Shown here piece by piece: positions 17,177 through 25,090 of a stretch of 64,000 bases of DNA. Under the pieces are notes generated by a model. That model had not been told where the DNA came from. It did not search any database and saw only the letters and a program-made list of their open reading frames with translations. The translations under genes were made by a program, and so were the position numbers. Source of the stretch: Rudanella lutea DSM 19387 (lineage in GTDB: Bacteria; Bacteroidota; Bacteroidia; Cytophagales; Spirosomataceae); assembly GCF_000383955.1 (NCBI RefSeq), contig NZ_KB913013.1, positions 2,138,277 through 2,202,276 on the forward strand, read 5' to 3'. Positions within the stretch are counted from its first letter, which is position 1. Each line of letters begins with the position of its first letter.

Positions 17177-17261
17177 GAGTGATGAGCGATGAACGATGAG
17201 TGGGCTGGCGCTCGATTAATTTACAGGCGTCAGCAAACTCATCGTTCATCGCTCATCACTC
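17177..17261. repeat. Perfect 25-bp hairpin upstream of the tubulin-like gene
   Basis: Bases 17177-17201 (repeats of GATGAGTGATGAGC-like words) are exactly reverse-complementary to 17237-17261. The stem is 25 bp with a 35-base loop, and fills the gap between the small membrane protein gene and the tubulin-like gene. There is no T tract, so it looks more like a processing or stability element than a simple terminator. Confidence 0.85.
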
Positions 17262-17270
17262 AACGCCAGT

Positions 17271-17645
17271 TTAAACCGGTGTCCGCCGGGCGTAAATCGA
17301 GAAACGCTTCAGTAAAAACGAAAAGAGAACGAAGTACAGTACGGCGTACAGGGCATTTACCCCACCGAATCCCTGCATGTACGCGTCCGATTCGTCGGCC
17401 CCGGTTTGGTCGAGGGCGTAGCTCAGGGCATACGCGTAGCCAAACACAGCCGCCACAATCAGTGTGACCACCCAGGGGCCTACTTTATAGAAAACGGCTT
17501 TCCAGCGACCCAGACCGAGGTAAAAAATAGCCGCCAGTACAAATGCCACCACCAGCGTGAGCAGGCCAACCGGGTTGAAAATGGTTTCTGCGTAAATCGG
17601 GTCGTCGTTCTGACCCAGCCAGAGTTCGTATAGGGATGTAAACAT
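17271..17645 (-). CDS. Small three-helix membrane protein
   Basis: This 124-residue protein has three clear hydrophobic helices: about residues 26-46 (GLLTLVVAFVLAAIFYLGL), 56-75 (WVVTLIVAAVFGYAYAL) and 97-113 (ALYAVLYFVLFSFLL). It has a basic C-terminus (KRFSIYARR) and no signal peptide. No family was recognised. It lies within the actin/tubulin operon between the vWA-like lipoprotein and the tubulin-like gene and is bracketed by two perfect hairpins. Its size and position suggest a membrane subunit of the same system, perhaps recruiting the GTPase to the inner membrane. That is inference only. Confidence 0.75.
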   Translation of the reverse strand: MFTSLYELWLGQNDDPIYAETIFNPVGLLTLVVAFVLAAIFYLGLGRWKAVFYKVGPWVVTLIVAAVFGYAYALSYALDQTGADESDAYMQGFGGVNALYAVLYFVLFSFLLKRFSIYARRTPV

Positions 17646-17654
17646 AGTTATTGG

Positions 17655-17730
17655 GACGTTAGACTGGTAGACATTAGACGTTAGACCTTCTTCGATGAGT
17701 CTAACGTCTAATGTCTACCAGTCTAACGTC
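17655..17730. repeat. Perfect 32-bp hairpin between vWA-like and membrane protein genes
   Basis: Bases 17655-17686 and 17699-17730 are exact reverse complements over 32 bp with a 12-base loop. Each arm is itself made of the words GACGTTAGAC / TAGACATTAGACG. The repeat ends exactly beside the stop codon of the vWA-like lipoprotein gene (17731). A similar word (GACGTTAGATACTGGACG) recurs at 34.9 kb. Confidence 0.92.
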
Positions 17731-19017
17731 TTATTTTTCGAGTTTAAATGTAAAGTTGACAAAATCGTTGGTGCCGGTCTGATAGGCTTCGCGGACGCCA
17801 TTCATGAGGTGAACGAGCGCAAAGGTCTTCTTCCGCCGACCGGCTTCGGTGCGGTCGTCCATAGTCGACCAGTCGGTTTGGTACCACGTATCGAACCGAA
17901 CGGGCATCCGCACGTTCACCGTGGCTTCATCGTCGAACAGATCATCGATTTTAAAGGTCAGCACGTGCGAGTTCCGGGCCAGTAACTGTTGCTCGCGGTC
18001 GGTCATGCGTTTGGTGGTGTTCACGTTTTCGCGCCGTTGCACGTTCACGAGCTTGAGCGTGGCATTGTCGGCCTTAATCACCAGATTCTCTTTCAGATAA
18101 TCCGGAGCCTGCGCGTAGGCGGGCAGCCCGGCCAGATCGAGGCCGATGGCAAACTCCGCCGGTTCGGCTTTCCGGCCAAACTTGATCTCGGTCACGTTGC
18201 CCCGCTCAGCGCGCCAGTCGCCTTTTTTGTTCAGGCCGAAAAACAGTTCGTACTTTTTCAGCCCATCGCCCGAGCCAAAGCTAAGCTGCTGAGCCGGGCG
18301 TTCGCTCAGGCGCTCCAGCAGCTGCCGATCGAAATCGGCCACGAGCGATTGCTTGCCAATCACCCAGATATAAAACGGCCGCTGCTCACCATTGAGCTGC
18401 GATTTCTTGTTCTGGTAATCGTAATACGTGCCGTTGAAAGCCGAGTTGTACGCGTACACTGTGGCCGATATTCCCTTGCGGCTCAGGCTCGCAAACTGAT
18501 CGTTTATCTGGTTTTTCAGGACACTCGACGCGTTGTTGCGGTTAATTTCGGGGTCGCGCTTGATGTCGGCGTCGGGAAACGACAGGATACAGTCTGACAC
18601 CAGCACGGCTACATCATTGCCTGTAGCCTTGGCCCCTACCTGCCCAAAAATGGTGTGCAGTTTCGAGCTTTTGCCATTGGCTAAGGGCGTGGTAGCCAGT
18701 CCCTCCACAAACGGCCCTACCCCACCCTGATACGGCTGCGGCTTATCGGTGATAGTGTACACCGAAACAGGAGCAATCTGGTTGCTTTTGTTGACTACCT
18801 CCGACACTACGTCTTTAAACGTAGTGGCTCCCTTTAGGTAGCCGCCCATACTGGCCGACGTTTCCAAAAAGAAGTGAATACGGCCAATACCAGCCACTTT
18901 CTCGGCGGGTTTGGTCCCTTCGTCTTTGGGTTTACGCTTGCCCCCTCCCCCACAGCCAGACAAGAGCAGGACAGACGCAATAACGAAACCCGAAACGGTT
19001 AGTCTCAAAGTAAGCAT
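17731..19017 (-). CDS. von Willebrand A-like lipoprotein
   Basis: The protein has 428 residues with a lipoprotein signal (LLLSGC, lipid-modified Cys at 22) followed by a Gly/Lys-rich linker. From residue 45 it looks like a vWA domain: IHFFLETSASMGGYL corresponds to the DxSxS metal site, with Glu52 in place of the usual Asp, and VAVLVSDCILSFPD fits the later Asp of the MIDAS. The C-terminal half is beta-rich (ending FTFKLEK). vWA domains bind protein partners through a metal ion. Here it should sit at the periplasmic face of a membrane and could couple envelope partners to the cytoskeletal proteins encoded downstream. The MIDAS variant leaves metal binding uncertain. Confidence 0.72.
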   Translation of the reverse strand: MLTLRLTVSGFVIASVLLLSGCGGGGKRKPKDEGTKPAEKVAGIGRIHFFLETSASMGGYLKGATTFKDVVSEVVNKSNQIAPVSVYTITDKPQPYQGGVGPFVEGLATTPLANGKSSKLHTIFGQVGAKATGNDVAVLVSDCILSFPDADIKRDPEINRNNASSVLKNQINDQFASLSRKGISATVYAYNSAFNGTYYDYQNKKSQLNGEQRPFYIWVIGKQSLVADFDRQLLERLSERPAQQLSFGSGDGLKKYELFFGLNKKGDWRAERGNVTEIKFGRKAEPAEFAIGLDLAGLPAYAQAPDYLKENLVIKADNATLKLVNVQRRENVNTTKRMTDREQQLLARNSHVLTFKIDDLFDDEATVNVRMPVRFDTWYQTDWSTMDDRTEAGRRKKTFALVHLMNGVREAYQTGTNDFVNFTFKLEK

Positions 19018-19064
19018 AGTGTTTTCAATATACAGTGGAGCGGTGCTGGTTCGGCGCTCCGATC

Positions 19065-19118
19065 CGCCCGGCCGTCAGGCCAATTATAGGATTCATTTTC
19101 TGGCCTAACGGCCGGGCG
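19065..19118. repeat. GC-rich hairpin upstream of the vWA-like lipoprotein gene
   Basis: Bases 19065-19082 (CGCCCGGCCGTCAGGCCA) pair with 19101-19118 over 18 bp with one mismatch, leaving an 18-base loop. The element lies between the cold-shock-fold membrane protein gene and the vWA-like gene. It is the only hairpin of the operon not made of short repeated words. It could attenuate transcription or stabilise processed RNA ends. Confidence 0.75.
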
Positions 19119-19140
19119 AAGTGTCTCTTCGCTACACGCA

Positions 19141-19884
19141 TTAAAACCGTACTCGGTACGGCAATATATAGACAATCAAAAACAAGACAATGAGGGCGTA
19201 AATGTACCACTGAGCCGCGCCATCGGCCACAAATCCGCTGCAACCCTGCAACAGATACGCCATTATTGAGCAAATGGCCACACCCCACACGGCCGAGCGT
19301 ACCCGCCCCCGCGACATACCAACGGCCTGCCAGTAGGTGGTCATCACAAGCAGCGCAGCCGCCACCATACCCCAGATGGAGTTGATCAGCGGCACGTTTT
19401 TCTCGACCCGGCTTTCGGGTTTGTAGCCCTGCCCGGCTGCCAGCAACAGCCCAAACGCAGCCGCAGCCACCAGCGTACCCGGCCAGTTGTACAACCCACC
19501 CGACGCGGGTGCAACGGGTCCAGAACCGGCGTTATACACGGGCTGGTCGTACATGGGTTGTGAGCGTGGGGATACGGGTTTGGCGTCCAGGTACGTCACC
19601 GGTTCGGCATCCAGCAACTCCTCATACTGGTCGGGGATGGCATCAGATGGCTTGGTCTCGCCTGACCGGGTCTCTCCAGACCGGGTCTCGCCAGACCGGG
19701 TCACAATAGTTAGCCCCGCACCTGAGCCGCTGACCGAAATACGCTGACCCGCTTTCACAGATCGGGCGTCGATCAGCTGGTTTTGCCGAAACAAAATAGG
19801 GTGGTCGTCGCGCCGATGGGCGTCGACGCGAAGGAGGCCACAGCCCGTGAGCGAATCGTAATGAAGAATGGTGCCCTGCATCAA
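19141..19884 (-). CDS. Cold-shock-fold domain fused to membrane helices
   Basis: The protein has 247 residues. Residues 1-55 resemble a cold-shock (OB-fold) domain: MQGTILHYDSLTGCGLLRVD, then ILFRQNQL and a closing RISVSG strand. A low-complexity stretch with three copies of RSGET (residues about 63-77) follows, encoded by a 15-bp DNA tandem repeat. After a linker come four hydrophobic segments (about 125-148, 160-183, 190-210 and 222-240), so the N-terminal domain is probably tethered to the inner membrane. It may be the first gene of the actin/tubulin operon. Membrane-bound CSD proteins are common in bacteria and their ligands (RNA, DNA or protein) are generally unknown. The role here is inferred from position. 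Confidence 0.7.
   Translation of the reverse strand: MMQGTILHYDSLTGCGLLRVDAHRRDDHPILFRQNQLIDARSVKAGQRISVSGSGAGLTIVTRSGETRSGETRSGETKPSDAIPDQYEELLDAEPVTYLDAKPVSPRSQPMYDQPVYNAGSGPVAPASGGLYNWPGTLVAAAAFGLLLAAGQGYKPESRVEKNVPLINSIWGMVAAALLVMTTYWQAVGMSRGRVRSAVWGVAICSIMAYLLQGCSGFVADGAAQWYIYALIVLFLIVYILPYRVRF
19651..19708. repeat. 15-bp in-frame tandem repeat
   Basis: About four copies of a 15-base unit (CCGGGTCTCGCCAGA and close variants) within the cold-shock-fold membrane protein gene encode repeated RSGET. The period is a multiple of three, so copy-number changes would lengthen the linker without shifting frame. Confidence 0.8.
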
Positions 19885-20102
19885 AAACCGTTAACGTCTT
19901 TTAACCTAACGAAAGTATGCCGCCGATTGGTTAAGGTTGTTTATTTTAGGACAAACGGTCAAACAAAACGTGTTCACCAACGTCTGTGGCTGACCAACCG
20001 CAACGGGCCTTCTGGTCGACCAAAAACGTCGATGAACACGACTAAGCACGTATGACACCTATTTCGGAAGAGTCAGGAGCCCGACACCCGTCTAGGCGAC
20101 GT

Positions 20103-21773
20103 TTAGGTTAGCTTTCCCCAGATCAACATACCGCCCTGCACACTACCACCCACGGGTGTAAACGTGGCTCCGTCGGCCCAGTGCACAGCCGTGACGGCAT
20201 TGCTCACAAAAGGCTGCAACGTGGGGAGTTTGTCGTAGTCTTTCTCGGCTGCCCAGAGCGCAATGTCCGACACCTTACCCACCGGAATCGTCACCATTTT
20301 TTGCACCACCTTCGACAGAATCTTCCAGCGGTTGGCGATAACGGCGTTTTTGAACCGCTGCACGTAGCCCGCATTTCCCTCGTTAGCGAGCGCGTCGCCA
20401 GCCTGCGTCGCTGCGTCCTCTTCGGTTTGCTCCACATTCGCGTTCACGCTATTGCCCAGTTCTTCCATCTCGATCAGGTCAAACTCGGCGTTGTATGCGC
20501 CCTCGGCCCCCTCCTGCATGGCCGCCCCGGCGGCTTCGCCCACGCTCTCAATAGCGCCCCCCACAAACGCCATCAGGACCTGCGTTACGGCATTAAGCGC
20601 AATCTGAAACTCCAGCACGGTCTGATCCGGTATGATGGTGATGTTGCTGCTACTGCCAAACGTTTGCGTATCGGGCACCATTACCAGCCCTCCATCGGTA
20701 CGCTGAATAAACTGGAAACCAATAAACTGCTCGGCATTAAATGCCACCGTGATTTCGCCCGGCCCGGCCCAACCCGGATACGGGAAATTAATATTCGACA
20801 TGGACAAGTGCACCAGCGACCCATTGAGCGACAGCTGAATGTTTCCTTTCGGAATCCGGGGTGTAACGGTTACGGTTGTTCCATCCGACTCATCGTACGT
20901 AAAAGCCCCCCAGGTCATATCCGAATTGTTGTACACCGTAGTGCCCGTACCATCGACGCTAAAATTGGCCGCCTGCGAGCCCTGCACCAGCCCCTGAATA
21001 GCCGGAGCCAGCAATTGACTGGTCATAAGCGTGGGCCCCAGAAACCAGGCCGCCGACGCCCCATCGGGCGCACCGTCGAGCACGCGGGCATCAATCACCA
21101 CCTGTTTCCCCGCAGCCGACCGCCCCTCGGTCATGGCCAGTAGCCCGATGATTCCCCCGCGTGCGTCGCCCGGTGGCAACGACTCGCAGGCAAACGCGGC
21201 CGCCGTTGGTACCAGCCAGGGTTGGTCGGATGCAGAAGTTGTATCGCCGGTAGTAATGGCAATGCCCGACAGGTCGAGTGCCAGCACTTGCGGCACAATA
21301 GCCTCGGCCATAAGCTGCTCCAGCACGTACAAATCGCTGCCCGACACCTGAACATTCGCGTGGCCGGTTAGTATAGGGGCTTCGGGGCCGGTGGCCGAGG
21401 TAGTCAGTTGCCATACCGTACCTCCACCGGTGGAGGTAGCCCCTTTGGCCAGCACAAGCCCAAACTGCACCGTCCAGACCGAGCCGTTGATGTCGCTTTG
21501 GCCAGCCGCCGTAGTCAATTGCCCGTGGGCCACTACGCAGTTCAGGCACAGCCGATTGCTGGGACCTCCACCCACTACTGTCCACGACGCCCACTCGCCC
21601 GATACGGCAGCAGAGGCCGGGGCAGAGCTGGCGCCCGAAAAGGTTTGAGGTAGTGTTCCCGAGGCAGCCAGCACCCGATTGAGTTGCACAAAGGTGGTGG
21701 CGTAGGTCATATCCCAGCCCAGCGACGTAATGGCCGGGCTGGCCGTGGTAGAGTCAGAAAGTTCGGTTAACAT
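20103..21773 (-). CDS. TULIP family P47-like protein (copy 4)
   Basis: A 556-residue protein of the clostridial P47/OrfX TULIP family. The family opening motif is at residues 19-21 (GWD, as SLGWDMTYATTF). It is followed by the strand pair GEWASWTVVGGG, the G-x-W-x-x-W-x-V-x-x-GG pattern shared with its three neighbours. About residues 385-430 form a hydrophobic Gly/Ala-rich helix pair, followed by an acidic linker and a basic amphipathic helix (NRWKILSKVVQKM). The C-terminal pair of strands ends in GGMLIWGKLT. There is no signal peptide. TULIP folds bind lipids in an elongated groove. Its start overlaps the previous gene's stop by 7 bases. It is the last P47-like gene before the actin/tubulin operon, which begins 218 bases downstream. 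Confidence 0.85.
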   Translation of the reverse strand: MLTELSDSTTASPAITSLGWDMTYATTFVQLNRVLAASGTLPQTFSGASSAPASAAVSGEWASWTVVGGGPSNRLCLNCVVAHGQLTTAAGQSDINGSVWTVQFGLVLAKGATSTGGGTVWQLTTSATGPEAPILTGHANVQVSGSDLYVLEQLMAEAIVPQVLALDLSGIAITTGDTTSASDQPWLVPTAAAFACESLPPGDARGGIIGLLAMTEGRSAAGKQVVIDARVLDGAPDGASAAWFLGPTLMTSQLLAPAIQGLVQGSQAANFSVDGTGTTVYNNSDMTWGAFTYDESDGTTVTVTPRIPKGNIQLSLNGSLVHLSMSNINFPYPGWAGPGEITVAFNAEQFIGFQFIQRTDGGLVMVPDTQTFGSSSNITIIPDQTVLEFQIALNAVTQVLMAFVGGAIESVGEAAGAAMQEGAEGAYNAEFDLIEMEELGNSVNANVEQTEEDAATQAGDALANEGNAGYVQRFKNAVIANRWKILSKVVQKMVTIPVGKVSDIALWAAEKDYDKLPTLQPFVSNAVTAVHWADGATFTPVGGSVQGGMLIWGKLT

Positions 21774-23224
21774 GCTTGTAGCGCGTTTAGGGGTTGTTGG
21801 TTAGCCAGTATCTGCCGGAGGGCGCTGAACCCGAGCGCACCACCCAGCCGCAGCGAGCCGTTCAGGTCGACGCTGCTGACGGCAAATGCCTGGCTATCGG
21901 TCCATACAATGGGCGCGTAGATATTCTCCTGCAAGAGGTCGATAGCGGGGGCATCGTTGTTCTGAATCATCCCATCAATCGTGGGCGACAGGGCAACCGC
22001 TCCCACAATCAGGGCACCAATCACAGCAATGATGGGTACCGCAGCCCCACCGGTCACAATGGCCAGAGCCGCCAGCGCCACCCCAAGCACAACGGCCAGG
22101 ATAGCGTCGGTGATCTCGACCCACTCAGCAATGTAGTGGCCGTTGCTCGTCTGGGGCTCACCCAGTTGCTCATACGCGAGGGTAGTCTGGCCGCTTTTGT
22201 TCGTGCTTTTCACCAGGGTGTACTGTGCCACGTTGCGGCACCAGGCCGTAACACCGTCCTGCACATCGGTTTCGGTATAGGCGTCGATAGTTACCTGCTG
22301 CCCTTCAATCGAAAGCGTAAACTGCTTAAGCTGGGGCGTATAGGTATTCCCCTGATACTCGGTCTGCGGCAAATCGACCGACTGGTTGGGGTTGAGCTTG
22401 ATGCAGTCGTCGAGCACCGAAATCTGCGTAGCCTGTAAGTTAGGCCACAGGGCCATCAGATTGGGCAGGATGAGTTTACTCAGCAAAAGCCCCCGCGAAA
22501 TACAGAAAGCTCCCTCTTCAGATGCCTGCACAATGCGCGTGTCGAGTACCTGTTGCAGCCCTCCCGACGGACTCCCGGTGGTCATGGCCAGAACCCCCAG
22601 AAACGCGTCGGCGTCGGTTTCGCCATCTACGTAGGCGTACGACACAGCCGTTGGTTTCAGAAACGACCACGCGCCGGTATCGGCTTCGTCGTTGATGTCG
22701 ATCACCGAAAATATGTGTTCAAAATCGGCCAGATTATCGGCACACCAGTTCATCACAGCCGCCTGAATGGCATACAGGGCATAACTCGGCTGCACGGGGT
22801 GTTGCGAAAAATCGGCCGAGTAGAGTTCCACCACCGGCACGTCGGGGGTATCGCTGGTTGGTTTTACTTTCAGGTTCTGCTCGTTCGGCTGCCCCGTATC
22901 GAAATACGTCAGCCGAACCGTCACGATGATAGAAGCCCCCGCGCAGGTGTACGGCACGTACCCGTCGTTGTCTTTCATCTGCCCGCTGATGTTCAGGAGC
23001 GGCAGTTGCACGTTTACCCCGCTGCCATCGCCCCCGCGTACCACCTGCCAGTCTCCGAACGTACCCGAGCAGTGTACCTGTGCATCGGCCGGGTCGGTGA
23101 AGCTGAAGCCCGCCGGAGACGACTTCTGGCTCACAATGGCGGCATTCACGTTTTCGATGCGCACGGCAAAAGCCGTATCCCACCCAAACGTCGAGATTTC
23201 GCCCGTTGTTGTTGAATTACACAT
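21767..23224 (-). CDS. TULIP family P47-like protein (copy 3)
   Basis: This 485-residue P47/OrfX-type protein has GWD at residues 14-16 (FGWDTAFAVRIENVN) and the second signature GTFGDWQVVRGGDG around residue 57. Its distinguishing part is the long uninterrupted hydrophobic segment at residues 374-412 (AILAVVLGVALAALAIV... GALIVGAVAL), long enough for two membrane-spanning helices. It is placed between the TULIP body and the conserved C-terminal strands (IVWTDSQAFAV ... LRLGGAL). There is no signal peptide. It starts 12 bases after the previous gene and overlaps the next, so translation is probably coupled. Lipid or membrane interaction is inferred from fold and insert. Confidence 0.85.
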   Translation of the reverse strand: MCNSTTTGEISTFGWDTAFAVRIENVNAAIVSQKSSPAGFSFTDPADAQVHCSGTFGDWQVVRGGDGSGVNVQLPLLNISGQMKDNDGYVPYTCAGASIIVTVRLTYFDTGQPNEQNLKVKPTSDTPDVPVVELYSADFSQHPVQPSYALYAIQAAVMNWCADNLADFEHIFSVIDINDEADTGAWSFLKPTAVSYAYVDGETDADAFLGVLAMTTGSPSGGLQQVLDTRIVQASEEGAFCISRGLLLSKLILPNLMALWPNLQATQISVLDDCIKLNPNQSVDLPQTEYQGNTYTPQLKQFTLSIEGQQVTIDAYTETDVQDGVTAWCRNVAQYTLVKSTNKSGQTTLAYEQLGEPQTSNGHYIAEWVEITDAILAVVLGVALAALAIVTGGAAVPIIAVIGALIVGAVALSPTIDGMIQNNDAPAIDLLQENIYAPIVWTDSQAFAVSSVDLNGSLRLGGALGFSALRQILANQQPLNALQAC

Positions 23225-23236
23225 GGCCTGGGTGGG

Positions 23237-24988
23237 TTATTCGGTGGCTGATGTTGCGGCAGACGCACTCCCCCCGAGCAAAAACGCACCCTGAAATGTG
23301 CCTCCCGTTACCTGCCAGCTCGACACCTGCGGCCATTGCACCGTACCGGTAAAGTTGGCCGCGAAATCGTCGATGGTCGGCACGTTGCCCTCCGTAATTT
23401 TATTGTTGTAAATGGCGGTCATAATCTGCGGCAGCAACCCAACCGGAATCCCGAACATACCGCCCAGTACCCCACCCCATATCTTAAACTTGTTGGCGAA
23501 AATACCGGTCTTCCCACCCGTATTCTCCCCTTCCGACGCGATCGAATCGGTAGCGTCGGTGAGCGAATCCTGCGTAGCCTGCTGCACCTCCTCTTCGCTC
23601 ATTTCGCTGATGCTGTTTTCGATATCCTCGGCCGTACCTTCCACGGCCCCCTCCGTAGCCGACGATGTACCCGACGAGAGGGCATCGCCCAGAGCTTCGC
23701 CCAACGACGAGCCAATGAACCCGAAGGCCACCCCAATCACAACACTTTCGATAATCATGGCAATCTCAAACCCTTTGTTGGCCGTTACGTCGGCCCGAAT
23801 GCTGTTGGTCCCCAAACCGGGGTCGGGTGTGAAATAGTACTTGCCGTCGGAGAGCTTGGTGGCCCCAAAATTAAAGTACTGGTCGGCCGTGATTTTTACG
23901 TCGCAACTTCCGTCGGGCGTGGTGAAAGCCGCCTGACTGATAGAAAGGTGAAACTGCGACCCGTCGAGCGTGAGCTGAAAGTTGCCCGGCGCGATAGATG
24001 GGGTCACGATACTGGTCGGGTCGTTTTTATCGAACTGAAAATCGCCCCAGTTCAACGTGTTCACGTTGGTAACGGTGATGCCGTTGTTGGTAATCTTGAA
24101 ATCACTCACCGACGACTGTTTCACGCACAACGAAGCCGACTGCATAATCATGTTTTGCATGGCCAATGGCCCCGAAATGGCAAAAACCGAGTTGGTAGGC
24201 GGGGTTGTTTGGGCAAAAGGCGCAAACATTTGCAGATCGAAGTTCTGCTGCGGCAGCTTACCCGGTGCGGGCGAGGTAAGGCTCAGAATCCCGAAGTAAG
24301 CACCGGTCTGAATCTGATCGCAGGGGGTGCCGCCACTGCCGTCGGCCGCTACCGACGAGCCCGGTGAGGCCATTGCATACAGCGAAACCTGCGGTTTGAG
24401 CCACTGCTTGCCCGCTTCAACCGCTTCTTCTTCGAGCCGAACGGCCGAAAAAACCGCATCGAACGCCGATAGGTTATTGTTGAAGTAGTTACCGAAGGCC
24501 GCTTCGCAGGCATACACGATGTAGCCCGTTACGCTGGTGAAGCTCACCCCAATCACTTTAGGCTGCTGAAATGGATCCTCCGAGGTGCCGTTAGCCTGAA
24601 AATGATACGTAGTCCCCGTACCCGGCTTAGCCGAACTATCGTCGATCTGTTGGGGAGCCTTGTTTTGCTGCAACGTGATCTCGACGCATACTGAGCCCCC
24701 GTCCAATGCGAATGGATTGCCCGAGCCCGGCACGGTTAGCTGCCCCGTTTTGACCGGGCATTTAATGTAAATACCGGTCCCTTCGCCCCCGGTCACGCTC
24801 CACGGGCCCCACGAGCCACTCACCGAGGCCCCACCCTGCGGGTCGGTACCCGAAAACGAGGGCGGGGTGGTATTTTGCGCCACAATCGAATCGTTGAGGG
24901 CTTCGAGCGAGAGGGCAAAAACGGTATCCCAGCCCATAAGGTCGACGCCACCGCTGGGGGTAGCCGTCGGATTTTCCTGCATTACCAT
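23237..24988 (-). CDS. TULIP family P47-like protein (copy 2)
   Basis: At 583 residues this is the largest of the four P47/OrfX-type proteins. GWD is at residues 19-21 (MGWDTVFALSLEALN), then GSWGPWSVTGGEG. From about residue 400 it carries a Gly-rich hydrophobic helix (EIAMIIESVVIGVAFGF), a strongly acidic helical linker rich in Glu/Ser/Thr, and a second hydrophobic segment (WGGVLGGMFGIPVGLLPQIM). It ends in the conserved strands VQWPQVSSWQV / FQGAFLLGG. The same insert architecture is found in copy 4, so these two are closest relatives. ATG codons at 24988 and 24982 are both possible starts. No signal peptide. A small hairpin (25050-25077) lies in the 102-base gap upstream. Confidence 0.85.
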   Translation of the reverse strand: MVMQENPTATPSGGVDLMGWDTVFALSLEALNDSIVAQNTTPPSFSGTDPQGGASVSGSWGPWSVTGGEGTGIYIKCPVKTGQLTVPGSGNPFALDGGSVCVEITLQQNKAPQQIDDSSAKPGTGTTYHFQANGTSEDPFQQPKVIGVSFTSVTGYIVYACEAAFGNYFNNNLSAFDAVFSAVRLEEEAVEAGKQWLKPQVSLYAMASPGSSVAADGSGGTPCDQIQTGAYFGILSLTSPAPGKLPQQNFDLQMFAPFAQTTPPTNSVFAISGPLAMQNMIMQSASLCVKQSSVSDFKITNNGITVTNVNTLNWGDFQFDKNDPTSIVTPSIAPGNFQLTLDGSQFHLSISQAAFTTPDGSCDVKITADQYFNFGATKLSDGKYYFTPDPGLGTNSIRADVTANKGFEIAMIIESVVIGVAFGFIGSSLGEALGDALSSGTSSATEGAVEGTAEDIENSISEMSEEEVQQATQDSLTDATDSIASEGENTGGKTGIFANKFKIWGGVLGGMFGIPVGLLPQIMTAIYNNKITEGNVPTIDDFAANFTGTVQWPQVSSWQVTGGTFQGAFLLGGSASAATSATE

Positions 24989-25049
24989 GATTGTTTTGTT
25001 TTTGGTTGACGGAATAAAGAGGCACTGAAAAAATTGGCGTGATGGGCCA

Positions 25050-25077
25050 GTTTTGGGGTAAATAGGCTACCCAAAAC
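25050..25077 (-). promoter_or_regulatory. Hairpin between P47-like copies 1 and 2
   Basis: GTTTTGGG (25050-25057) and CCCAAAAC (25070-25077) can form an 8-bp stem with a 12-base loop in the gap between the first and second P47-like genes. There is no T tract. It may tune expression of the downstream three genes relative to the first. Confidence 0.4.
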
Positions 25078-25090
25078 CACCAACTACGTG

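Noticed and set aside
17655-17730. Perfect 32-bp inverted repeat considered as insertion-sequence ends or a CRISPR-like unit
   Set aside because: There is only a 12-base loop, no transposase and no regularly spaced direct repeats. Similar hairpins with unrelated words occur at many junctions.
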